Origin: Apiosordaria backusii | Lineage: Eukaryota; Ascomycota; Sordariomycetes; Sordariales; Lasiosphaeriaceae | Length of the DNA stretch: 64,000 bases | Reading direction: 5' to 3' | Assembly (NCBI GenBank): GCA_030549205.1 | Contig: JAUKTV010000011.1 | Location: 868,001-932,000 of the forward strand | Shown: positions 1-11,787 of the stretch, one piece after another | Numbering within the stretch: the stretch's first letter is position 1 | Layout: each line of letters begins with the position of its first letter | Position numbers and translations under genes: made by a program | The notes under the pieces: model-generated | What the model saw: the letters and a program-made list of their open reading frames with translations, nothing else | Database searches by the model: none | What the model was told of the DNA's origin: nothing

Positions 1-603
1 CATGCGGTTTTGCTTTTTAATTTCAACAACACAACGCACTTGCACTCTGACAACGGCTTTACCCAATTGATAATTATCTCGAAAAGAGACAGACGAGGGG
101 TTAGTTCCATATTGGTGAGTCAGGGTAGTTCCTTTTTTTACAATCAGCTAGACAGATTGGGGTGGTGTCTGTCGGTCACGGGTATCCGTGGTCCTCTCAA
201 GTCAGAGCTTCTTAAAGCTCTAGATCTCCCACCATCAGACCCCCTTTTGTTCTTTTCTTTCCCATTTTCCTGATAAACATCCGCGTTTCTGACCTCATAC
301 GTCAATTGATCGCTCCCCGCCTTTCTTTGTTCCATTTCCCCATACAGTTCCCTCCACAATTTTGGGAACACCGCCCCGCTACCAATTGGCAGCTCTTAAA
401 CACTTGACCCGCGGCTCACCTCGGCATTTACAAACCGTTAGCGATTGTTGATTGACTCAGCTGTCCCTTTCGTCACGAGGATCTAACGTTTTTTGGTTTG
501 TTAGTATATATATATATATATATAAACAGTCCGCCCCCCTTTTTTTGGAAACGAGCTTTACCGAAGCTACAACCACCACAACCACCTACACAACATCATC
601 ACA
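1..603 (+). promoter_or_regulatory. Upstream region and leader of malate synthase
   Basis: No gene is visible here. The stretch reads as the promoter and 5' leader of the malate synthase gene. It contains a TA dinucleotide run at about 505-523, roughly 80-100 nt before the start codon, which could act as a TATA element. This is followed by a pyrimidine-rich block and a CA-rich unstructured leader (about 570-603) of the type common before highly expressed fungal genes. The TATA role is inferred from position and composition only. Confidence 0.4.
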
Positions 604-2355
604 ATGGCTAGCAACGAGTCCATCCTTCAGGGCGTCAACGTCCTCGGCCCCGTTTCGGAGTCGCAAAAGAAGATTCTCACACCCGAGGCCCTCGCCTTCA
701 TCGCTTTGCTTCAGCGGTCCTTCAACTCTACCCGCAAGGCCCTGCTTGAGCGCCGCAAGATCCGCCAGGCCGAGCTCGACAAGGGCGCGCTGCCTGACTT
801 CCTCCCAGAGACTAAGCACATCCGCGAGAACCCAACATGGAAGGGCGCGGCGCCCGCTCCGGGGCTGGTGGACCGCCGTGTGGAGATCACGGGCCCTACT
901 GACCGGAAGATGGTGGTGAATGCGCTGAACTCTAATGTGTGGACTTATATGGCTGATTTTGAGGGTGAGTGAGCTTTTGTTCATTTTGGGATTGAAGGCG
1001 AGGGGTGTTACTGACATGTGATCCGCAGACTCCAGCGCTCCCACATGGGAGAACATGGTCAACGGCCAGGTCAACCTCTACGACGCCAACCGCCGCCAGG
1101 TCGACTTCAAGATCGGCAACAAGGAGTACAAGCTCCGCACCGACAAGAAGCTCCCCACTCTGATTGTCCGCCCCCGCGGCTGGCATCTCGAGGAGAAGCA
1201 CGTCACTGTCGACGGCGAGCCCATGTCCGGCTCCCTGTTCGATTTCGGTCTGTACTTCTTCCACAACGCCTTCCAGACCGTCAAGATGGGCTTCGGCCCG
1301 TACTTTTACCTCCCTAAGATGGAGTCCCACCTCGAGGCCCGTCTTTGGAACGATGTCTTCAACCTCGCTCAGGATTACATCGGCATGCCCAGGGGTACCA
1401 TCCGCGGTACCGTCCTCATTGAGACCATCTTGGCTGCGTTCGAGATGGACGAGATCATCTACGAGCTCCGCGACCACTCTTCTGGTTTGAACTGCGGCAG
1501 ATGGGATTACATCTTCAGCGTCATCAAGAAGTTCCGCCAAAACTCCAACTTTGTCCTGCCCGACCGCAGCGCTGTCACCATGACCGTCCCCTTCATGGAC
1601 GCCTACGTCAAGCTGCTCATCCAGACCTGCCACAAGCGCGGCGTTCACGCCATGGGCGGCATGGCTGCGCAGATTCCCATCAAGGACGACCCCAAGGCTA
1701 ACGAGGTTGCCATGGAGGGCGTCAGGGCTGACAAGCTGCGCGAGGTGAAGGCTGGTCATGACGGTACCTGGGTTGCTCACCCCGCGCTTGCTGGCATCGC
1801 GGTGGAGATCTTCAACAAGCACATGCCTACTCCCAACCAGCTGTTTGTCAGGAGGGAGGATGTCAAGATTGGGCAGAATGATTTGCTGAATATGAACGTT
1901 CCGGGCCAGATTACCGAGGCGGGGATCAGGAAGAATCTGAATATTGGGTTGGGGTATATGGAGGCTTGGGTTAGGGGGGTTGGGTGTGTGCCTATTAACT
2001 ACCTCATGTAAGTCCCTTTGCCTCTGACAGTTTTCTTCCAGAAGATATGCTAACACACAGAAAAAGGGAGGACGCCGCCACAGCAGAGGTTTCCCGCTCG
2101 CAGCTCTGGCAGTGGGTGCGCCACGGTGTCACCACCGCCGAGGGCAAGAAGGTCGACAAGCAGTACGCGCTCAAGCTGCTCAAGGAGCAGACGCAGGAGC
2201 TGGCGAGCAAGGCTCCTCAGGGCAACAAGTACGGCTTGGCGGCGCAGTACTTTTCTGGTCAGGTCACCGGGGAGGATTACGCGGATTTCTTGACGAGCTT
2301 GCTGTATAATGAGATTACTTCTGCTGGTCCGGCGAGGGCGGCTGCGAAGTTGTAA
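604..2355 (+). CDS. acu-9: Malate synthase, peroxisomal/glyoxysomal
   Basis: Malate synthase condenses acetyl-CoA with glyoxylate to malate, the second dedicated step of the glyoxylate cycle, used for growth on acetate, fatty acids and other C2 sources. Three exons fit: 604-964, 1029-2007 and 2067-2355, giving 542 aa, the usual family length. The introns are 64 and 59 nt with GT-AG ends. The family signature is present at about residues 268-283 (R-D-H-x2-G-L-N-C-G-R-W-D-Y-I-F). The protein ends in Ala-Lys-Leu, a PTS1-type signal, so import into peroxisomes is expected. For intron 2 I chose the acceptor at 2065-2066 because it restores the family's Y-L-M-E-D-A-A-T-A-E. An acceptor 6 nt earlier (2059-2060) would add two residues in frame. 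The ATG context is good. The gene is called acu-9 in Neurospora and acuE in Aspergillus. Acetate induction is likely from family knowledge but not shown here. Confidence 0.97.
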
Positions 2356-2986
2356 GCTTGGCTTGGAGAGGAAAAGGGGATGAAATGAGTTTAATGATGG
2401 AGGGGGGAGGATGTGAAAGATGGGGGTGGGGAGGGAAAGATTGTAAATTGTGATTTGAATAAGGCATTTAGGGCGTTGCTTTTTTGCTTTTCTTTTTATT
2501 TTGGTTTGAGAAGATGAGAGATACATTTTATCATGAATAACAGATGATTGGTATGCTATCTTTTTTGAGGTTAGTGGTGGTTATCAGTGGTGTTTTGTCA
2601 GTGATAACAGCTTGGGTGAACTGGAGGGGTGTGAGTTGACAGGTTGCTAGTTGTTGGGTCCGGGTACCTAGGCAATACACTGTGTGCTTGTCTTGGAGAG
2701 TGAGGAGTGGTAATCGGGCAGTCTATCTGTCAGTCTACCTGCCATTCCCTATCATCAGACAATCCGTAACAAGACCTGGCTCCTGACCTGAATACTCTGG
2801 GCGGCAGTACATACCTAAGCAGGCTCTAAGTAAGGTACACTCTAGCGCCATGGTGTTTCTATCCAGACCGTTGAAATGAACAATAGACCAAGTATATCTT
2901 CAGTCTTGGGAGAACAGTTCCAGATCTTAAAAGGAGTTATTCGTACTTTTTACTGCCTCTCCCTCAACTAGTTGCTCGGGGGTAGG

Positions 2987-3114
2987 TGTTGATGTAGGCA
3001 AGTGTTGATGTAGGCAAGTGTTGATGTAGGCAAGTGTTGATGTAGGCAAGTGTTGATGTAGGCAAGTGTTGATGTAGGCAAGTGTTGATGTAGGCAAGTG
3101 TTGATGTAGGCAAG
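2987..3114 (+). repeat. Perfect minisatellite, 16-bp unit x 8
   Basis: Eight head-to-tail copies of a 16-bp unit, tgttgatgtaggcaag, run from 2987 to 3114. I found no mismatch between copies. The array ends where the next copy would begin with tgctgc. Because 16 is not a multiple of three, translation of any frame gives a 16-residue repeat, which creates an artefactual ORF on the minus strand. Perfect identity implies recent expansion or homogenisation by slippage or unequal exchange. Confidence 0.97.
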
Positions 3115-4686
3115 TGCTGCACTTTGGGGATCTCTACATGTTTCTTCCTGACTTGATAAGAAGTCTGTTGTCGAGAACTCAGTCAGGCACATCGGCTGTT
3201 CCTCTTTGCTAGTTGCTCATGGCATGGTGTGCCGTTGTCCGGTGATCGGGAAGTTTTGCTTACTGAGAAAGACGTTCATTTGTTGAAGCGTTTCTTCCTC
3301 GGGGTCTGATGACAACATTTCACTGGCTGTATTGTTGTTAATGTTGCACTATGGTTACATTTTCGCGATTTTTTCTTCTGGCTGTCGTGACCGGTTGTCC
3401 TGGTGAAGGTCAGTCAACGATCTTCCCATGGGTCTTCACATCTCACCAGTGGTGGTCTTGTGGGACTGTTTGCCTTTTTGGGGCTGGAATATCGTGCTAG
3501 TTTGGGTAGCTCAATCTAAGCCGTGCTTCTGCTGTCTCTTCAAGGGTGTTTCTGGGAACCCATTACAGCGAATTTGTAGATGAGATTTTGCTTCATTTGC
3601 TGAGCTTCCTTGCATTTCCCACTGAGTGGGTGGGTGCGCGGTGTGTGCCTAAGGCTGGTTGATAGCGACCTGGTTTCTTGATCGATCAACACAAAAGGTC
3701 ATTAATCCATTCTTGGGTAGATTTGCAAGCACGGAACTGCAAAATGAGACCTGGTTGACATGGTGGTTATGAGGTACGAGACCAACTGAGTGGCTGGTGA
3801 AGGAGGAAATGGGGAGATCTGATGTGTGATGGTTACGAAGTGTTCGTATTTGTGACATCTTTACATTTCTGGTGTTGAAGCAGTGCATTGGTGGTTGTGG
3901 TGGTGTGAATGACGGCTCATTTTTGAGCTTCATGGTATTCCAAGAGGGAACTGGGTGGAAATTCTTGAAGAGGCAGGTTTTTGGACAATATTGTATTTTT
4001 GTTGGAGTTCATACTCTCACTGACAGTTGTCTATGTGTTGTCAACGTTTTATTGATCAAGTTTCGTGATGAAATGAGATGCAGTTTTGTCTACGCCTTTC
4101 ATGACTTAGGTACCCGAGAGATTTGGCTTCTTTTTTTTCCGGTCAGTCTGTGTCATTTTGAGTTGCCTGGTGGGCCTGGTGATCAGAATTTGGCAAATAT
4201 TTCACTTCGTGCGAATATGGGTGAGTGAGGATGAGCAAACCGTTGTTGCATAAATTAGGGCACACAGCATGCAACAGTTCACAGACCAAGGGCTACGATT
4301 TGGTCACTGTGGGCATCGCTCACAGATGACTTCTCTGACGTCTTCCTGTCAAAACAACCAAGTCCAACTGAGTCCCATCAGGTCCGCGTTGGTGTCTATG
4401 GAGTCCAGCTGATGCAGTGACGTACTCCGGCCTGAGCGGCCCAAGTCCTGTGCTGCCTACGATCACCAGCACGGTTAGTCTGGTCTTTTTGTTTTGTTGA
4501 GGCGGGCTTGATGAGACTCGAGCCCAGGTACCATGGCTTAGGGTGATCAGATCCATTCGAGAAGGTTTAGTTGCGCAACATACCCTTAAGTGGAGAGCCA
4601 TGTATAAAGTTTGATAAGCCATTGGATGCCTGAAGGACACGTGTTAGATATCCGAAATCTGCACAAGTCTTGACGTCGAAGAGCAT

Positions 4687-4872
4687 ATGTCCGAAGCACC
4701 AGATGAGATGATGCAATGTAATAACTCCATTGACGATGAGCTTCAATGGCCCCTGAACGACGACGAAGACTGTCTCATGCTACCAGTTCAACGAGAAGAA
4801 AAGCAGAGAATTATTCTGATGAGACCTGATAAAATTCCCGAAGTGAAGCTCGTATACTCCTCCCTTGGCTAG
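4687..4872 (+). CDS. Short acidic ORF, 61 aa, unrecognised
   Basis: An ATG-started 61-residue frame rich in Asp and Glu in its first half, ending in a Val-Tyr-Ser-Ser-Leu-Gly tail. I do not recognise it. There are no cysteines beyond two, no signal peptide and no membrane segment. It stands alone in the long gap downstream of malate synthase, 148 bp from the orphan ORF on the opposite strand. It may be a chance ORF or a remnant exon. It is listed only because its composition looks more protein-like than that of its surroundings. Confidence 0.12.
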   Translation: MSEAPDEMMQCNNSIDDELQWPLNDDEDCLMLPVQREEKQRIILMRPDKIPEVKLVYSSLG

Positions 4873-5019
4873 GTTCCAGATCCATCTCTTCTTGCTTTTC
4901 GCGTCCCTTTCTGGAAGGCTGCATATCCAAGACAATGACACCACCCTAATCTTTCCCCTTTGGTTTTGCTCGCCGAGGATAGAATATCTCGAAGATGTTG
5001 TCTGACGTCAGTATACCTT

Positions 5020-5385
5020 TCAAATCAACCGGAGATTTAACCTCCTTCTAATCCCGTGGTACGTGTGTGTCTCATCGACGCAGGAACCCGGGTGAGTTTC
5101 CCCCTTGATGATAGGGACCAACTTCGGCTCGTGTGACTGGAAAAAATTGGCAACTTCGTTAACTAGACAGCGGACTTCCATGTAGCGACGAGTCCTAGAG
5201 GCGAAAATGGGGGCAGTTTGGTCCGGAATTACCTCCGTGTCGCTAGGTGTGGCTGCCAGACCGTGGTCATCAAGACCAAAACCGATCCCTTGACCTGGAT
5301 CGGTGAGGATTAAGGTTATCTTGAGATCGGCGCCAAGAGCACAGACTAAGTACCGAACCGTTGGTAACGGATGCTTGGATGGCAT
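5020..5385 (-). CDS. Orphan ORF, 121 aa, hypothetical or gene remnant
   Basis: An ATG-started 121-residue frame on the minus strand. Its middle reads like a globular protein: hydrophobic strands around residues 11-28, then a Gly/Asp-rich segment, then an amphipathic stretch around residues 70-95. No known motif was recognised, and there is no signal peptide or membrane span. Codon use is mixed and not as C-ending as in the confident genes of this window. It could be a fragment of a decayed gene, one exon of an unrecognised gene, or chance. Nothing around it supports expression. Confidence 0.2.
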   Translation of the reverse strand: MPSKHPLPTVRYLVCALGADLKITLILTDPGQGIGFGLDDHGLAATPSDTEVIPDQTAPIFASRTRRYMEVRCLVNEVANFFQSHEPKLVPIIKGETHPGSCVDETHTYHGIRRRLNLRLI

Positions 5386-8300
5386 GTTGACAGGCTTTTT
5401 TTCTTGGGCAATTCGTATCGTTCGTATTCGCGGGGCCCCCCATCGTGGAGACGTGGACCCGTCGACTCTACACTAGTGTAGGACCAAGCCTGTGACTTGG
5501 TCACCTCACCTGAGGTGGAAACCTAACCAATTCCGCTCGCACAGTGTTTGCCGCTGATAAGGAATTCAGCGCATATACGAAGTGGATGTTGACAGACTTT
5601 TCACAGCAAGACCAGATGGATGCGGCGGCGAAGTTTAAATTGGGTTTGTGCAAGATGCAGGTCCCTGGAATGCTGGGTTGCAGCCCAAGATGCGACGGTT
5701 GGATCTGTGGAGAAACACGTCCTGTTCGGGAAGGTGTGAACAAGACGACAGAATCGCTTCATTGCTATGTAATACCTACGTAGGTAGCTACCGGCTCTGT
5801 GGTATCGAACTGCCCGCCTCATTCCAGCCGTTCCGCCTGGCCGTTCAGCCTCTGCCGACTCGACATCGCCAATGGTAGCAGAGTGCCGTCGTGGCTTTGA
5901 TCCTGTAGCTGCCGCTGCGGGAAGACGCGAGAGGCTGCTGTCAAAACGGCCACGATCTGATCTCTTGACAGGAGGCTAGTGTAGTGCACAGTCATGAACT
6001 TGTGGCGATCAACTCCCGCTTTGGATGGCGGTGTTGCTCGCTTGTGGCGTCAAGCTCTCAACGTTGCGGCTCAACACCAGCTGTCGGCTCCCCTTTTCGG
6101 GCGGAATCCGGCAGCCTGCACTGGCCAGTGTATACAAAAGTTCCCGCAAGTCTGGAATACGGATACCAGTCACCAATACCGGATACCGTACTGTATTAGC
6201 ATCATGTACATATTGGATGAAAGTCTGTAATACGGGGTATTCAGAACTGCTCCCATCCCGGCCCTTGTAGCAGCTCTTGGACGAGCTCGCAGCTCTTCAA
6301 ATCCCCGACAGCTTGCATCGCAATATTGGGATCGCGTCTCTATCAATCTCCCTCTTCTCTCACCCCCCGGTTGTCGTTGTGCGGGGGGCCGCCAAGTAGG
6401 TCCGTGCGAGCTTCCGGCCATGGGTCGCGCACAAACCGCCTTGGCTGCTGTGTGAGGCCTTCTTGCGGGAGGGCGTCGTGTGGGCGGTTCATTCATACTC
6501 CTTGTCGAAGAAAGCCAGACGCCCTTCCGTGGCGGCCCTTCCCCGCCATTGTGCAAGTCTGAGAAACCTGAGCGCCACTGCCTTCGAGCCTCATTTGACC
6601 GTCGACGACATCCAAAACATGATGCTCAATAAGATTCATATTGATGGGCTGGCTGATCAATGAATACGAGACAGCATTATTCTGATTGGCCTCGAACCAA
6701 CCTCCCGAAAAAAAACAAGCATATGGGCTACCCGTCACTGGTCTCAACCACCCGTTGCTTGTCGCGCGCCACATTTTCTATCAATATGCGTGGAAGCGGT
6801 CTCAGTAAATTTTTATGTGACAGCCTCCTCGCCTTTTCTGATCGCTGATCGTCAACGGAAAGATTGTCAGCCATGGGCCCTTGACAGCTGGACCTGCAGC
6901 AACCAGCTGGGCCTACTATAGGAAATTAGAACATTCCGCGCCTTTTCGATAAGGGGAAAAGACGACACCATTCTACACGAAACGAAACAAGACAGAGGCG
7001 TAATGTTCGATATGACCCCACCGTGGTCGGTTCTGTTCTGTGGTGACATCGCCTGGGCTGTCCCGCAAGCAGTGCGCCGTTTGGTCGCATTGAACAATCC
7101 CCAAAAGGATAGACGAGCAGCACATGCAATTCATACAAGATCTGTTATGATTACCCAAACCCTGTTTGACGGCACGCAGCTCTGGGTTCTATATTGCACT
7201 TGACACTATATTCACTCCCGGTGTGCCACTAGGCATTACCAGCCGATCACTCTGACAGAAAAGAGCAACTAACGAGGCAGTAGCTATTTCTAGTTTACAC
7301 GGTTGTTCAAAACTGCTCATTGTTTTTGTTTGAAAACAGCTCGGCAAGACATCCCTAAAAACGGGTGACACAAAGAGAATGCGGTGCTATGTTCTCAAGG
7401 GCGAGGAAGGGACAGGTCGATCACACGAGAGCATCCTAGGAAGAGACCACCAAAAGTGCAGAAGCAACAGAAGTTTCGTTGAAGCCTCGCGACAGTGGTT
7501 GTCTTGTCTTAACAAACCTCCCCAGTAAAAATCTCACTGGTTGGTCACTGGGGTTTTTGGTCTCGTCAAAAGTTCCCGAATGGAGGAAAGACTCGTTCCC
7601 TTTTTTTCTGTCTTCATCTCCACACCCCCGGGGTTGTTGGAGTAAACCAATACCCCAAATGTCCAGAAACGGCGCATCACCACTTTGGACACGGAAGACG
7701 GCGTAGAGTTGCTGACTACTGTCCGCAGCAGTATTTGATGGCAAACAACCGAAGCCAAGGACCACTCAGATCTAATTGATGAGTGGGCGACCAAAGTATG
7801 GCGCAGGCGTAGACACAGTCAAGTGATATAAGAACGCTAAAACTCCTTCTCAAGCACAGCACAGCAAACAAGATTCTGTCATCTGTAGAAGACCGACCGG
7901 AAGGATGAGTGGGGAAAGACAGAAGACACCGTTCTTCCCCGTCTTGTTTGCACGGCACGCAAAAGCCATACCCGCCAATCGCGCGCGCGGTACGGGTCGG
8001 GAGCGGTCAACCGACGTCCACCTCGGTTGCCCAAGGTCCTTGATGACAGGGACTCACCCACAGTAAGCAAAAAACGGACCTGGTGGTCTGTTCACCATGT
8101 TACGGGGCCTTTCTTTTTGGGGTTGCTTTCTGTGCTAGGTACAATGCCATATCATACCAGAAGTACAACGAAATATGATGATCCCGTGCAGGCTGCAGAG
8201 AAACTAGTGGTTCCCAACCCACCCGCCGACTGGTAAGTGGTATCCAAGGGCCACCCAGCTCCTCAGCTGAAAAGCGATGCCTATGCAGGTCTTGGGGAAA

Positions 8301-11300
8301 GGACATGCGGCAGCAACTTCATGTGGTTGGCGTGACCCGCGCAAAAAGCGCTCTGCGTAACATGAGCCGTTCTCACCCAACGACAATTGAAGACAAGATG
8401 CGAGGCTCCCTTTTCAGAAGAAGAATGGGCGGCAAAAAAAAAGAAAACACCCACTTCTTTTATTGTCTGCTGAAGAACCCGAAGGGCCAGGTGCCGCCCG
8501 CGTGTCCGATCTGTGTTTGAAACAACCGAATCCGGTCAACACGCACGATGAGCGAGAAAATGGCTGCATCGTCCCAGCGCCAGTGCCGCTGGAAAGCTAC
8601 ATTACCTACCTACCCTGAGCTAATTTACCCCTACCGCGATGCACATGCCGACATGCCTATATCAGAGAAGGTGGAAGGCGTTATATGGAAATGGTCATTT
8701 TCGAAAGACCTGTGATAGGGGACCTGGCCTCGATTTTGATCACGGCGAAACATTGGTGTCTTTGTACCCGCGGAAGACATCGGGAGAAGAGAAGCACTGC
8801 ACAAACTGTTCGTTGGGCCACCAATGTCTCGCCCAGAAGCACCTCACACTCCAACACCGTGTCCTCCCGAAGAAGAGAATACCTGATGAGGGACAGACAA
8901 AAACAGGCCTATTTAATGCCAAGAGGTCTGGACGGCCTGGCCAGCCTACGGCACACGCTGACCACTGACCAGCAGGGAACTTAACCCACTGGGAATCCCA
9001 CGACACTGGAAAGAGTCTAATCCAAATCGAGCTGCGAGCATCTCAAGGAGGGGGCCGCCAAGCAAGGATAAGGAGGCACCGGTGACCGGGGTGCTGGCTT
9101 GGGACCTTGCTGGGGCTTTAACTGGGGTAGTGTACAGGATCCAGGATGTCATCCCATCGTGTTTTTCCATTTGCTCAACACCACTCACCGCGTGGTTGCC
9201 CAGCGGGCTGACATCAGGACCACACAGATGGAACCAACTCCGCAAGAAAAACTACCACTGGCGTTGGGTAGGGCTAGCGGCACTCCGGTCTAACATTCGT
9301 AAACCCTTGCTCTGGTTCACGGCAGACCTGAATTGAGTTTGGGACCAAAAGAGCGGACCGCGATGCAGTCCAGCTGTCATCCCTGGTGCGCATCAATCAT
9401 GCTGCCTTTGACATGCGGCTAAGTTCGCCTACTAGGCATGTCATAATACGGGGCGCGGGGACTAGAGGCAAAAAACGCGCAACCACAGAGCATACCAGCT
9501 GGTCAAGAGAGGGGAGAGCTTGAGCTCTTTCTGGCAGCTGTTTGAGGATTTCATCAGATAGATAATGTAGATAATGTGTACCTCAAGCGAATGTCAATCC
9601 GTTGGACTAATTCGGACAGAACCCCCCATGTGGTGTACATACAGTATGGAAAACTTCTCTCTCTCGCCCAGGTCAGGTGTAGGGGGCATGCGGCATGCAT
9701 CCCGGAAGCATGGTGCATGGGTGGGTGGGGGAGAGAGAGAATGGAAGTTGAGTGTGGGAGAGGCACAGCCAGAAAGTCAGGGATCTGACCTCCCTGTCAA
9801 CGACCGTCTCTTGGTGCTCGTCTCCCGCGCACCACGGTTCTAGCTCGCCAAGAACTGTACATCCTGAGTGTTTTACGACGAGAATACACTAATTACATAT
9901 TATTGAAGTCAACCTTTAATGCCTCCTTTTCCAGCGAACAAACTGCTTATACTGGCCGCTTCGCTGGAAGAAACACATGGTTATGCCCTCAATCTCTCCT
10001 TCTCCCCCATGACCCCTCCACGCCCTCCCCCCGGGCCTTAACTTGCATTTGTGAATTGGCAGAACCAGCGTCAAGGTTTTGGATGTTGATGGAGTTCCGA
10101 TCTTCAGGTCGGTTCGGACAGACAAGCTATACCGCTTTTGGCTCCTCCTGCTGCGCTTGTCCACTGGCGTGTCGTTCAGCTTGGGTAGACACACGCCCAG
10201 GGTGGGCTGCCGTATTACATCTTCCGTAATTGGGGGTCCCCGTACGATACTTACACATCCATGTGTCGACTTCGACGAGGAGTCGAGCCAGGGTCCCAGC
10301 ACCCCAGCACCAGGCTCGCAGGCCTTTTCCCAGCAATGCCGCGCCTGTGCAGTCCAGTAGTGAACCGCAGACCTCCCAGGCGTGCATGCGGCAGGGGGGA
10401 TGTCTTTTGGTTAAGAAGTCTTGAATGTACTGTACCTGACCTGCCTGCCCTCCGTGCTGTCGGTGCTCAAGTGCCTCAGGTTCACGTTGATGCTTCCAAG
10501 AGACCTCAGTGTGCGTGTATTCTGAGGAGGCACCAAAGGGACTTGGGGGGTATTTGTTTGGCCACGCGCCTTCCCAGTTTGGCATCACTCCATCTCATCA
10601 TCGGCTTGATATCAGATCAACTTGGAAGCCGCAACAGAGGCAAGTAAAGACAGGGAAAAGCCTACCACCACCACCACGACCTCCCGCCTGATTCTTGAAG
10701 CCCCCCAAGCCTTATCCATTCCAACCCCATGTTCCAGGTTTGTTTCTCGACGACGACGACAACGGCCACCACAGCACTACCGGTTATACTTACGGCTTCC
10801 ATCTACTATCTAGCCCTCTCAGCTAACAAGCGCCACGGCCTGGCCCTGAGACATCCGAGACCCTACACACGCGCTGTGCTGTGCCCATTCCTCCGGGAAC
10901 CTGCCGCTGTCATTGCATCGCAGAGCCCACAATACACACTTTCAAGAGCACGCCAATTTCCAAGTCTGTGCGAGTCCCAGGAGCAGGGTGTGGCACACTC
11001 ATCTCGCACCACCTCCCCAGCACCTCCCCAGTCGTTGTCCTTTCAGCCCTCCGGCGCTAGACAGGCCGGCCTGGTTCGATCCCAAATCAAAGACGCGCCC
11101 GCACCCCCATCCAAAAGTACAAAGCACCAGGCTAACACCGGCACCCACCCCGCCAGCCCGCTTCCTCTCCCGCCCAAAGTCTCCAGCCTATCGGGATACC
11201 TCGTACCCACGGTGTCAAGATAACCATCAAAGTAACCACAGAAGCAGGACCAAAGGCAGGACCACCGCGGCTGGCTTGGGATCCTCCGCATATCCTAGAT

Positions 11301-11519
11301 CCTGGACCTGGACCTGGCCCTCGACCTAAACTTGGACCTGGGTCTGCACAGATTACCGACAGGGTCCCGAACCCGAAACCACCAATTATTGGCAGTCTTC
11401 ATATACCGTGTATTTCGTACGGAACGCCATCCAGGTGATCGACACTCCCCACTCCTTGTCAACAACCTCCACGCCAAAAGCTTAAAGTATCAGGAGGCTG
11501 CCATCCCCGGGTCACACGC

Positions 11520-11558
11520 ATGTTGGTCTTATCAGGCTTCGTCGTGCCGAAAACCTAA
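11520..11558 (+). promoter_or_regulatory. Possible upstream ORF (12 codons) before the MtfA-like gene
   Basis: An ATG at 11520 opens a 12-codon frame closed by TAA at 11556-11558, about 230 nt before the proposed start of the zinc-finger gene. If the transcript begins upstream of it, this would be a translational control uORF. The transcript start is unknown, so this is a candidate only. Confidence 0.2.
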
Positions 11559-11787
11559 TTCTACCGCCTACCTCGAACTTTAGTTTGCGTCACGAGCTAG
11601 AGCTGGCGACCAACATTCGTGAGATTTTCACCGCAGAGGTATAAAGAAGGCCTTAAGCCAGGGCTTGAGGCGATCCCAAGCTCTTCTCTCTTCCTCACCA
11701 CGAGCCTTTCACAATAATCCATCGAGCTGTCAGAGGGGGTACGAACAAATCCAGTCAACAGAACAGCTTGTAGCGCTCGCAGTAAGC

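Larger units (their letters stand above)
2356..11519. other. 9.2 kb intergenic stretch without a clear gene
   Basis: No ORF here shows a recognisable domain or convincing spliced structure. The first 200 nt are the G/T-rich 3' flank of malate synthase. The stretch holds the 16-bp minisatellite at 2987-3114, two weak orphan ORFs at 4687-4872 (+) and 5020-5385 (-), and a perfect 12-bp palindrome at 5774-5785 next to a run of TAGG/CCTA words. About 10,650-11,500 is C-rich and Pro/Ser-rich in several frames, with a degenerate hexamer-like repeat (ctggac) around 11,299-11,340. This part is probably promoter and leader of the downstream zinc-finger gene. Decayed transposon sequence cannot be excluded, but no coding relic was recognised. 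Confidence 0.5.

Noticed and set aside
932..2056. 374-codon open frame antisense to malate synthase
   Set aside because: A shadow of the biased sense codons. Its composition (Val/Leu/Asp/His-rich) is typical of antisense reading, and it crosses the sense introns without signals.
2968..3192. Minus-strand ORF with a 16-residue repeat
   Set aside because: Produced entirely by translating the 16-bp minisatellite. Not a repeat protein gene.
4505..4560. Sequence whose reverse complement has a ggctcgagtctc B-box-like word
   Set aside because: The flanking bases do not form a T-stem and no cloverleaf fits. At most a decayed tRNA-derived fragment.
11072..11086. ctggttcgatcccaa resembling a tRNA B-box
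   Set aside because: No A-box, acceptor stem or anticodon arm could be placed upstream at a normal distance.
11665..11787. Upstream extension of the MtfA-like frame
   Set aside because: The extension begins with TTG and has no ATG. It is likely leader sequence, unless an upstream exon splices in.
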